From assembly GCA_011375045.1 (NCBI GenBank), contig DRNB01000102.1, positions 1-7,017 on the forward strand: a DNA stretch of 7,017 bases. The letters run 5' to 3'. This DNA is from Aquifex aeolicus (GTDB taxonomy: Bacteria; Aquificota; Aquificia; Aquificales; Aquificaceae). Below, piece after piece: positions 1-5,441 of this stretch. The notes beneath the pieces were generated by a model, which saw nothing but the letters and a program-made list of their open reading frames with translations, made no database searches and had not been told where the DNA came from. The translations under genes and the position numbers were made by a program. The stretch's first letter is position 1, and each line of letters begins with the position of its first letter.

Positions 1-1509
1 GGACTGGGCGAGCTGGTTGGCTGTGCTCGCCTCCTCCTCTCCAGCCGCTGTCAGGGCGGATATTCTCTCCTCCACATCCTTCATCTTTTCAGCCAGAGCG
101 GAGATAGCCTCGCTCGCCTTGTCGGAAACCTCCATTCCCTTTTCCACAGCCTCCAGGATCTCCGTTATGAGCTCCACCGCCCGGGCGGTCGAGTCTCCTA
201 TGCCTTCGATGATTTCGATTATATCCTTGGCTGACTCTGAGGTTCTCTCGGCGAGTTTCCTCACCTCGTCGGCGACGACCGCGAACCCTCTGCCAGCTTC
301 CCCGGCCCGGGCAGCCTCTATGGCAGCGTTAAGGGAGAGAAGCCCCGTTTGCTCAGCTATGGAGTTGATGGTGCCCGTTATCTCTCCTATTCTGTCGACG
401 GATCTGCTCAGCGCCCTTATGACTTCTGAGTAGGTCTGCACCGAGGTGTGTATATCCTTCATCCTCTTTATGAGCTCCTCCAGCGTCTGGTGGCTCTGGG
501 TGAATGTGGTGTACATACTTTCCACAAGGCTTCGTGCCTCCACTATGTTCTCGGCGTTTTGCTTGACTATTACAGAAAACTCCTCTGAGGAGGTAGATAT
601 GGAGTTTATGTGTTCGTAAAGCCCCTTTATGTTGCGCTCCATACCGTAGGCTATCTCGGAGAGGTCTATGGTCCTGTCCGTGAGGTCGCTGGAGCTTGTG
701 TAGGTTCTGTCCAGTATCTCCTTCAACTTCACCACCATGGTGTTAAAGTTTCTGTAAAGCTCCGCGTACTCCCCCTCGCTCACACTGACCCTCACCGTCA
801 GATCCCCCTCGCTCAGCTTTTCCATGGCAACGGACAGCTCCCTGATAACCTCCTCGAGCTTTCTGGCTCTCTCCTCTATTCTATGCTTTACAAGGGTTTT
901 CAGATCTGCGTAGAAGTCGGAGAGATCCTTCCTGGGATCGGAGATCTCTATGTTCTCTATGTCTACGTCCACGTCCTTCAGGAAATCGAAGAAGAAGGCA
1001 TCGAAAACGCTCTGCATGTCGTAAATAAACACCTTGCTCAGGGCGTTCACAGCCCTCTCTCTGAAACCCGGTCTGAATTTGAAGTGCTCCCGCAGATACC
1101 TTATAACGAAATCCATATAGAGTCCGTAGCTTCCGATATACCACTTCATGGGGAGGTTCAGCACGTTGTGGATGCTCCCTATTCTGAGACGCCGTTCGAA
1201 GTAGGAGATTCCGAAGTTCCCACCCCGCCGTGCTTCCTCGAATATGTCCATGAAGTACTCGAGCTGAGTCTTCTCGAGTCTCCTCCTCAGCTCCTCCAGA
1301 GATATACCCTTCTCATCGGCGACCTTCTGCAGGAACTCCCTCGTTTCGGGAAAGGAAAACTGAACATCGTAGAACTCCCTGACGATACGTGGTCCGTATT
1401 TTTTTGCCCAGGGGTAAAGCTGGGCGAGCAGGGAGACCTCACGGACGGAGAACTTCATGAACTCCCTTCTGAGTCTGAGGTTTTCCTCGGTTATGCTGTA
1501 AAGCGCCAT
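1..1509 (-). CDS. Globin-coupled methyl-accepting chemotaxis protein (HemAT-like), C-terminus beyond window edge
   Basis: A soluble chemoreceptor, probably sensing oxygen or another heme ligand and signalling to CheA/CheW. The 503 visible residues have no stop and run off the left edge. Residues about 15-175 resemble a protoglobin (globin-coupled sensor) domain: YPWAKKYGP at 32-40, then FYD at 46-48, and RIGSIHNVLNLPMKWYIG at 109-126. H114 is the expected proximal heme ligand and Y47 a candidate distal Tyr. Residues about 215-266 read as a HAMP domain (KLSEGDLTVRV, then a second helix with FNTMVVKL). The signalling hairpin tip lies at about 384-420 (AEQTGLLSLNAAIEAARAGE, then GRGFAVVADEVRKLA). 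No transmembrane segment is visible. The ATG at 1507-1509 has GGAGG 8 nt upstream. The gene diverges from fliM. Family knowledge ties this fold to aerotaxis, as in Bacillus and Halobacterium HemAT. The ligand is inferred; the receptor call is firm. Confidence 0.92.
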   Translation of the reverse strand, partial: MALYSITEENLRLRREFMKFSVREVSLLAQLYPWAKKYGPRIVREFYDVQFSFPETREFLQKVADEKGISLEELRRRLEKTQLEYFMDIFEEARRGGNFGISYFERRLRIGSIHNVLNLPMKWYIGSYGLYMDFVIRYLREHFKFRPGFRERAVNALSKVFIYDMQSVFDAFFFDFLKDVDVDIENIEISDPRKDLSDFYADLKTLVKHRIEERARKLEEVIRELSVAMEKLSEGDLTVRVSVSEGEYAELYRNFNTMVVKLKEILDRTYTSSSDLTDRTIDLSEIAYGMERNIKGLYEHINSISTSSEEFSVIVKQNAENIVEARSLVESMYTTFTQSHQTLEELIKRMKDIHTSVQTYSEVIRALSRSVDRIGEITGTINSIAEQTGLLSLNAAIEAARAGEAGRGFAVVADEVRKLAERTSESAKDIIEIIEGIGDSTARAVELITEILEAVEKGMEVSDKASEAISALAEKMKDVEERISALTAAGEEEASTANQLAQS

Positions 1510-1517
1510 CTGTCGAA

Positions 1518-1522
1518 CCTCC
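1518..1522 (-). promoter_or_regulatory. Ribosome binding site of the globin receptor
   Basis: GGAGG on the minus strand, 8 nt before the ATG at 1507-1509. It fixes the start of the receptor and contrasts with fliM on the other side of the gap, which has no such site. Confidence 0.75.
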
Positions 1523-1540
1523 GGAGAACGGTTAAATTTA

Positions 1541-1570
1541 TTAGTCGGATCATAATCCTTCTGTTATATT
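1541..1570 (+). promoter_or_regulatory. Candidate extended -10 promoter for the fliM operon
   Basis: TGTTATATT at 1562-1570 is a good extended -10 element (TGn followed by TATATT, one mismatch to TATAAT). A weak -35 candidate, TTAGTC at 1541-1546, sits 18 nt upstream. The -10 ends only 8 nt before the fliM ATG, so the predicted transcription start falls on or within a base or two of the start codon. It is the only strong promoter-like sequence before the operon. Confidence 0.5.
1549..1554 (-). promoter_or_regulatory. Weak candidate -10 for the globin receptor gene
   Basis: Read on the minus strand, this is TATGAT, one mismatch from TATAAT. It would give a leader of about 30 nt that includes the GGAGG ribosome site at 1518-1522. 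No recognisable -35 lies 16-18 nt upstream, so the call is tentative. Confidence 0.22.
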
Positions 1571-1578
1571 TTTACCTT

Positions 1579-2547
1579 ATGGCGGAGGAGGATTTCCTCT
1601 CTCAGGAAGAGATAGATCTTCTCCTTCAGAGTCTCGGAAAAGAGGAGGAGGAGGAAAAGGAGGAGCTTAAATACGAACCCTTTAACATAGACGAGCTCGA
1701 AAGGATCTCCCCCACGAGGCTGGTCAAGCTCGAGCAGGTCATAAACCGCTGGATAGCGTCCGCAACAGCGGAGCTGAGGGGTATGGTTTTTAACCTCGAC
1801 ACCATATCCATTTCTGATATAAAGACGGAGAAGATATCCGACTTCGTTCTGAAGATCCCCCTGCCAGCCGCCATAGCGGTGCTCAGCATCGAAGCCCTCA
1901 ACGGCAGAATGTATCTGGTTTTAGACACAAGGCTGATTTATACGATCATAAGCATCATCTTCGGAGGACCGGCTCAGCCCTACAAAGTGGAGGGAAAGAG
2001 CTTCACAAAGTTCGAGATGAAGATAGTGAACAACCTTATATCCATCCTATCCAGACACCTCGATGTCGCGTGGCGGGAGCTTATCAGGGAGGGGGACATA
2101 CAGTTCGTCGGTATAGAAGATAACCCCCGCAGGCTTATAACCATAAGCAGAAACGAGATCGTCATCGTCGTTACCCTCGAGGTGGAGATAGAGGGGTTCA
2201 AGGGAAACGTTTACCTCGCGATACCCATGAAGACAATAGAACCCATAAAGGATCTGCTCAGAACCGCCGAATCGGAAAGCGGAGGCTTCAGGGACGTCAT
2301 CCTCTCCACCCTTATGACCACCCCTGTGATCCTCGAGGCGGTCTTTCCCCTCTTCAGGATGAGCGTGGGGGAGGTTCTCGAGCTGAAGGAGGGGGACTTC
2401 ATCCCCCTAAACAGGAAAGCCTCTGAGTCCGTTTTAATTAAGGTGGCGGGGGTTCCCTTCTTCGAAGGGATCCTCGGTGAGTCCGGAGGACACAAGGCGG
2501 TTAAGATAAAATCGTTTAGCGAAGCGGTGCCGAGGGGTATAGCATGA
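1579..2547 (+). CDS. fliM: Flagellar motor switch protein FliM
   Basis: FliM sits in the C-ring of the flagellar motor, binds CheY-P and passes the signal to FliG to set rotation direction. The 322-residue length is normal for the family. The N-terminal peptide FLSQEEIDLLLQSLG (6-20) is the CheY-P docking motif, followed by an acidic EEEEE linker. Residues about 35-230 form the middle domain, with FGG at 128-130 where the family has a GGxG motif. Residues about 240-315 form the C-terminal SpoA domain (MSVGEVLELKEGDFIPL at 261-277). The ATG at 1579 is chosen because the protein begins exactly at the conserved peptide. The reading frame is open far upstream, but that stretch is antisense to the receptor gene. 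No Shine-Dalgarno sequence precedes the ATG, which suggests leaderless translation. FliN is not adjacent. The stop overlaps the cheZ start by 4 nt. Confidence 0.97.
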   Translation: MAEEDFLSQEEIDLLLQSLGKEEEEEKEELKYEPFNIDELERISPTRLVKLEQVINRWIASATAELRGMVFNLDTISISDIKTEKISDFVLKIPLPAAIAVLSIEALNGRMYLVLDTRLIYTIISIIFGGPAQPYKVEGKSFTKFEMKIVNNLISILSRHLDVAWRELIREGDIQFVGIEDNPRRLITISRNEIVIVVTLEVEIEGFKGNVYLAIPMKTIEPIKDLLRTAESESGGFRDVILSTLMTTPVILEAVFPLFRMSVGEVLELKEGDFIPLNRKASESVLIKVAGVPFFEGILGESGGHKAVKIKSFSEAVPRGIA

Positions 2548-3101
2548 AGGAGCTGGACGAGATAATAAGGGAGCTTTTGGAAAACGTCAGAGAGCTGGAG
2601 AACGTAATAGAAGGCATCAAAAAACCCGTAAGTGAAAGCTCCCAGCTGCTTCCCGAGACGGCGAAGAACATAGAGGACGTGATGCTCTTTCTGGAGCAGA
2701 CCTCCCACACCATAATGAATCTCCTCGAAGTGATCAACAGAAACTCCGAAGCCATAAGCAAGGATGTGGACTTCCTCCTCTCTCTGGGACCCACACCGAA
2801 GGTAAGGGAGAAGCTCGAATCCATAAAGGCAAAGAACGATGAGAACATAAACACCCTCCTCGAGCTCTACACCCACATGTCCTTTCACGACCTCGCCGGT
2901 CAGCAGCTGAGGCTTGTCCTTCAGGTTCTCGAAAAGCTGAAGAGCTCCCTTCTGGATATCATCGTTTCTCAGGTTACTGCGGGTAAAGACTTGAAAGAGG
3001 AAGAGGTCTCTGGTATAAAAGGAAAGGTCAGCGAGCTTCTCTCCAGAGAGAGGATAGATCAGAGCGATGTGGACAAGCTCCTCGAGGAGTTCGGACTGTA
3101 A
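2544..3101 (+). CDS. cheZ: CheZ-family CheY-P phosphatase (compact)
   Basis: This protein probably dephosphorylates CheY-P and so ends the signal to the motor. It has 185 residues and is almost entirely helical, against about 214 in E. coli CheZ. MSFHDLAGQQLR at 112-123 matches the CheZ active-site helix: D116 and Q120 correspond to E. coli D143 and Q147, Q120 being the residue that positions the attacking water. The last residues, DQSDVDKLLEEFGL (172-185), match the C-terminal CheY-binding peptide of CheZ, joined by a less conserved linker (about 145-170). The ATG at 2544 overlaps the fliM stop as ATGA, with GAGGGG 6 nt upstream, so translation is probably coupled. Its place between fliM and cheY supports the role. 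Overall similarity to proteobacterial CheZ is low, but the two motifs make the call good. Confidence 0.87.
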   Translation: MKELDEIIRELLENVRELENVIEGIKKPVSESSQLLPETAKNIEDVMLFLEQTSHTIMNLLEVINRNSEAISKDVDFLLSLGPTPKVREKLESIKAKNDENINTLLELYTHMSFHDLAGQQLRLVLQVLEKLKSSLLDIIVSQVTAGKDLKEEEVSGIKGKVSELLSRERIDQSDVDKLLEEFGL

Positions 3102-3112
3102 GGAGGACAGGG

Positions 3113-3496
3113 ATGCCCATGCCCCCAACGAACATAAGGATCCTCGTGGTCGATGACATGAGCACCATGAGAAGGATCATAAAGACGATCCTGAACCAGC
3201 TTGGCTACAGCAACATAGAGGAAGCGGAAAACGGGAAGCAGGCGCTGGCAAAGTTGAAGAAGGAGAAGTTCGACTTCGTCATAACGGACTGGAACATGCC
3301 CGAGATGGACGGGCTCACGCTCGTCAAGGAGATAAGGTCGGACGAGGAACTCAAAGCCCTTCCCGTCCTGATGGTAACTGCGGAGGCAAAGAAGGAAAAC
3401 GTTATGGAGGCTCTGAAGGCTGGTGTGAACAACTACATAGTAAAGCCCTTTACGCCCGAAGTTTTAAAGGAGAAGATGGAAAAGATATTCAAGTGA
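3113..3496 (+). CDS. cheY: Chemotaxis response regulator CheY
   Basis: A single-domain receiver that carries the phosphoryl signal from CheA to FliM. All key residues are present in the 127-residue protein: acidic pair D14/D15 (LVVDD), phosphoacceptor D59 (VITDWNMPEMDG), T89 (MVTAEAKKENV), Y108 and K111 (NNYIVKPF). W60 next to the phosphorylated Asp and the aromatic Y108 match E. coli W58 and Y106, which points to a motor-binding CheY rather than a generic receiver. The start at 3113 has AGGAGG at 3101-3106, 6 nt away; a second ATG at 3119 is less well spaced. The SD overlaps the cheZ stop, and the gap is 11 nt. There is no output domain. Confidence 0.97.
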   Translation: MPMPPTNIRILVVDDMSTMRRIIKTILNQLGYSNIEEAENGKQALAKLKKEKFDFVITDWNMPEMDGLTLVKEIRSDEELKALPVLMVTAEAKKENVMEALKAGVNNYIVKPFTPEVLKEKMEKIFK

Positions 3497-3501
3497 TAAA
3501 C

Positions 3502-3507
3502 AGGAGG
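3502..3507 (+). promoter_or_regulatory. Ribosome binding site deciding a GTG start
   Basis: AGGAGG, 5 nt before GTG at 3513-3515. No in-frame ATG lies nearby, so this site fixes the start of the short chemoreceptor. Confidence 0.75.
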
Positions 3508-3512
3508 GAACG

Positions 3513-4382
3513 GTGAAGGAGGCTGAAAAGGAAAACCTTCTCCTGAGGGACATACTCAACTCCTTGGAGGAGGGGGTGGCTATCCTCGAAGAGGGAAAGC
3601 CCGTTTTCCTGAACTCCGCGGCAAGGGAGCTCCTCCAGGGGAGATCTATCGAGGAAGCCCTCGAAGATATAGAAGTGCTGAGGAGAACGCCGGAGTACGT
3701 GATCTTCAAAAGGAAAGAGGTTCCCGATACGATCGGATGTCTCGAAAACCTAAGGGAACGACTCGACCCCATACTTGAAGAGATAAACAGAATCTCCTCT
3801 CAGGCTGCAGCGAGCTTCAGCGAGCTCGATGAGGTTTCCAGCATAGTAAGCAACGGTCTTGAGATGGTGAGGGAGATGCACAGGATCTCAGCCAGAACCG
3901 AGGAGGAGCTCCAGAGGGATCTGGAGCTTATAAGGGAGCTGAGCAATCAGTCGGAGAACATCATCAGAATCCTGTCCCTTATAAACGAAATCTCCGAGCA
4001 GACGAACCTCCTCGCTCTGAACGCCGCCATAGAGGCGGCGCGTGCCGGTGAGGTGGGAAGAGGCTTTGCGGTTGTGGCGGAGGAGGTGAGGAGGCTTGCC
4101 AGCAAAACGATGGAGTTCACGGAGAGCATAGACAGCGTTCTGAAAAACATAGAGAAGCGCGTGATGGAGGCAAGGAAGCACATCGGCGAGGTTGCAAAGG
4201 AGGCAAGCCTTCAGAAGGAGCAGGCTTCCAGCGTGGAGGAGCTTTTCCACCTGGTTCAGTACAGGATGGAGTCTCTCAAGGGTAAGTACGAGGAGGTGTC
4301 CTCGAAGATCGAGTCCCTCCTTAACCTGACGCAGGATACAAGAAGAATTATAGAGAAGAGGGTCTCAGAGGGAGTAGGATGA
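3513..4382 (+). CDS. Short cytoplasmic chemoreceptor with abbreviated PAS-like N-terminus
   Basis: A 289-residue soluble methyl-accepting chemotaxis protein that should pair with CheA/CheW. Residues about 12-45 (DILNSLEEGVAILEEGKP, then VFLNSAARELL) look like the first strands and helix of a PAS domain. About 60-80 (YVIFKRKEVPDTIGCLENL) look like its last strand. The usual middle is missing, so this is an abbreviated PAS or a remnant. From about 80 the protein is coiled coil. The hairpin tip is at 159-196 (SEQTNLLALNAAIEAARAGE, then VGRGFAVVAEEVRRLA), turning near E180, with arms of roughly 100 residues on each side. There is no transmembrane segment, no HAMP and no C-terminal CheR-docking pentapeptide. 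It follows cheY by 16 nt. The start is GTG. The ligand cannot be told from sequence. Confidence 0.9.
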   Translation: MKEAEKENLLLRDILNSLEEGVAILEEGKPVFLNSAARELLQGRSIEEALEDIEVLRRTPEYVIFKRKEVPDTIGCLENLRERLDPILEEINRISSQAAASFSELDEVSSIVSNGLEMVREMHRISARTEEELQRDLELIRELSNQSENIIRILSLINEISEQTNLLALNAAIEAARAGEVGRGFAVVAEEVRRLASKTMEFTESIDSVLKNIEKRVMEARKHIGEVAKEASLQKEQASSVEELFHLVQYRMESLKGKYEEVSSKIESLLNLTQDTRRIIEKRVSEGVG

Positions 4383-4876
4383 GCTCCTTCTGCAGGAAGG
4401 TTATAGAATACATGTACGAAAACAGGTTAAATCAGTTCATATCCTCCTTCTACGAGCTTTTCAAGGAGTATAGCCACCTCGGAGAGGAGGAGTTTCTGAG
4501 GGAGTGGTTCGACAGGGCTATAATAAGGGACCTTATCTTCTACTTTCCTCCCTCCACCATAATTTCCTCCTTCGAGGAGGTGAGGAACTCGAAGAGACAC
4601 CTCTTCAGAACCTACGTAAAGACCTACTGGGGTTTTTGCAGGAATCCGAGAAAGCACCCTGTCCGGATAAACGAAGCTTTAAAGTTCTTTGGACTCGAAG
4701 AGCTCGACGAGGAGGAAATCAGGAAACGCTACAGGGAGCTTGTTCGCCTTCATCATCCCGACAGAGCGGGCAGGACGAGGGAGGCTCATATGATGATGGT
4801 AAAGATAAACTACTACTATCAGATCCTCAGGAGGTATATGAGTGACGGATTCAAGAGCACTCTTCAGATCGGGTAG
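4379..4876 (+). CDS. J-domain protein with unrecognised N-terminal domain
   Basis: A 165-residue protein with a C-terminal J domain at about 97-154: helix I (NEALKFFGLEEL), helix II (EEEIRKRYRELVRLHH), the HPD motif at 126-128, and helix III (MMMVKINYYYQILRRYM). J domains stimulate the ATPase of DnaK/Hsp70 and bring it to chosen clients. There is no Gly/Phe region, zinc finger or substrate-binding domain, so this is not DnaJ itself but a class III (C-type) co-chaperone. Residues 1-95 are predicted helical, rich in aromatic and charged residues, and I do not recognise them; they may choose the client. A hydrophobic stretch near 49-63 is too interrupted by charge and proline to span a membrane. 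The ATG overlaps the receptor stop (ATGA), with GAGGGAG at 4368-4374. The last 35 nt also encode the start of the PilZ protein. Its role in motility is unknown. Confidence 0.86.
   Translation: MSSFCRKVIEYMYENRLNQFISSFYELFKEYSHLGEEEFLREWFDRAIIRDLIFYFPPSTIISSFEEVRNSKRHLFRTYVKTYWGFCRNPRKHPVRINEALKFFGLEELDEEEIRKRYRELVRLHHPDRAGRTREAHMMMVKINYYYQILRRYMSDGFKSTLQIG
4829..4834 (+). promoter_or_regulatory. Ribosome binding site deciding the PilZ GTG start
   Basis: AGGAGG, 7 nt before GTG at 4842-4844 and inside the upstream J-domain gene. No other ATG, GTG or TTG in that frame appears for dozens of codons downstream, so this site supports a true 35-nt gene overlap. The ATG at 4838 is in the J-domain frame. 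Confidence 0.75.
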
Positions 4877-5441
4877 GCGTTACAGGGGGTTCGTCAGCAC
4901 CGACAGAGGTGCTGTTCCCGTTACCTTCAACGTTTACCCTCTGACACCTGAAGAGGTTCGCCTCAAGCACATCTTTCCGACGAACATAACGGAGCGTCTG
5001 AGCAGGGGAAGCGTTGTGTTTGTTCTCATAGAAAACGAGAAACCGCTGATAGGTGAGCTGAGGATTCTCAGTCCGGGGGGGCGCTTTATACCGGCGCGAC
5101 TGGACTACGTTACGGAGGACAGGAGGAAGCTTCCGAGGGTAAAGGTCGAGGGTATCCTCGATGTGGAGGCGGAGCTCGCCTGCAGGACAGGACATTACAC
5201 GGGCAAGGTAGTGGATCTGAGCATGGCTTCCCTCAGCATCGATACGGGGGTGGATCTCTCACCTCAGAACTGCAACGTTCAGCTCTCCTACAGGGATACA
5301 CAGGCTCAGCTTAAGGGGCGCGTGGTCAGGAGCTTTAACGGCACCGTGGTGGTGGAACTCGAAAACAGCGACTCTGAGATGACCGATATCCTCGGAAAGA
5401 TATACGCTGATATCTTCCTTATAAATCAAAGGAGCGGTTAG
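4842..5441 (+). CDS. PilZ-domain protein, YcgR-like candidate c-di-GMP receptor
   Basis: A 199-residue protein with two parts. Residues 1-88 form a beta-rich N-terminal domain like the PilZN/YcgR-N module of flagellar brakes. Residues about 90-192 form a PilZ domain. The c-di-GMP binding signature is visible as RRKLPR at 94-99 (R95xxxR99), followed by DLSMAS at 125-130. The family form of the second motif is [D/N]xSxxG, so S130 replaces the usual Gly. YcgR-type proteins bind c-di-GMP and slow or bias the flagellar motor by contacting the switch or stator, which fits the place at the end of a fliM-che operon. Start is GTG with AGGAGG 7 nt upstream, overlapping the J-domain gene by 35 nt. The TAG stop overlaps the glmU stop on the other strand. 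A run of seven G occurs at 5075-5081. The fold call is good; c-di-GMP binding and motor contact are inferred. Confidence 0.86.
   Translation: MTDSRALFRSGRRYRGFVSTDRGAVPVTFNVYPLTPEEVRLKHIFPTNITERLSRGSVVFVLIENEKPLIGELRILSPGGRFIPARLDYVTEDRRKLPRVKVEGILDVEAELACRTGHYTGKVVDLSMASLSIDTGVDLSPQNCNVQLSYRDTQAQLKGRVVRSFNGTVVVELENSDSEMTDILGKIYADIFLINQRSG
5383..5416. terminator. Weak hairpin pair at the convergent operon end
   Basis: Two small inverted repeats lie side by side inside the 3' end of the PilZ gene: CCGA-TATCC-TCGG at 5383-5395, and AAGATAT-ACGCTG-ATATCTT at 5397-5416. On the minus strand the second lies about 22 nt past the glmU stop and is followed by a very short T-rich bit. Stems are short or AT-rich and neither strand has a proper U-tract, so a terminator role for glmU is only a possibility. 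Confidence 0.2.

Larger units (their letters stand above)
1510..1578. promoter_or_regulatory. Divergent intergenic region between the globin receptor and fliM
   Basis: This 69-bp AT-rich gap separates two divergent genes and must hold the promoters of both unless the operon is read from elsewhere. It also contains the interrupted palindrome GGAT-N4-ATCC at 1547-1558. That element lies in the fliM promoter spacer and overlaps the candidate minus-strand -10, so a protein bound there could affect both genes. The operator role is inference only. I could not find a convincing sigma-28 or sigma-54 promoter in the gap. Confidence 0.6.

Noticed and set aside
1532..1559. Possible sigma-28 promoter for the receptor or fliM
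   Set aside because: TAAA-like and CCGA-like bits are present, but the spacing or the -10 bases do not fit the TAAA-N15-GCCGATAA pattern on either strand.
610..1578. Long open frame continuing upstream of the FliM start
   Set aside because: It is antisense to the globin receptor, has no family-like sequence, and fliM conservation starts exactly at the ATG at 1579.
1638..1675. Purine-only stretch near the start of fliM
   Set aside because: It encodes the acidic Glu/Lys linker after the CheY-docking peptide, which is usual in FliM; no repeat or regulatory structure is needed.
2211..3128. Minus-strand open frame of about 305 codons opposite fliM, cheZ and the start of cheY
   Set aside because: Shadow of real genes: low-complexity Ser/Leu-rich product, no ribosome site, and it lies across three well-supported plus-strand genes.
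4022..4040. Perfect 7-bp GC-rich hairpin CGCCGCC-ATAGA-GGCGGCG
   Set aside because: It encodes the invariant NAAIEAA part of the receptor tip and is explained by that coding sequence; there is no T-run and it is mid-gene.
250..4100. Distant inverted repeat between 250-360 and 3987-4100
   Set aside because: These are the conserved tips of two chemoreceptor genes on opposite strands. The similarity is imperfect and follows protein conservation, so there is no reason to call an invertible element.
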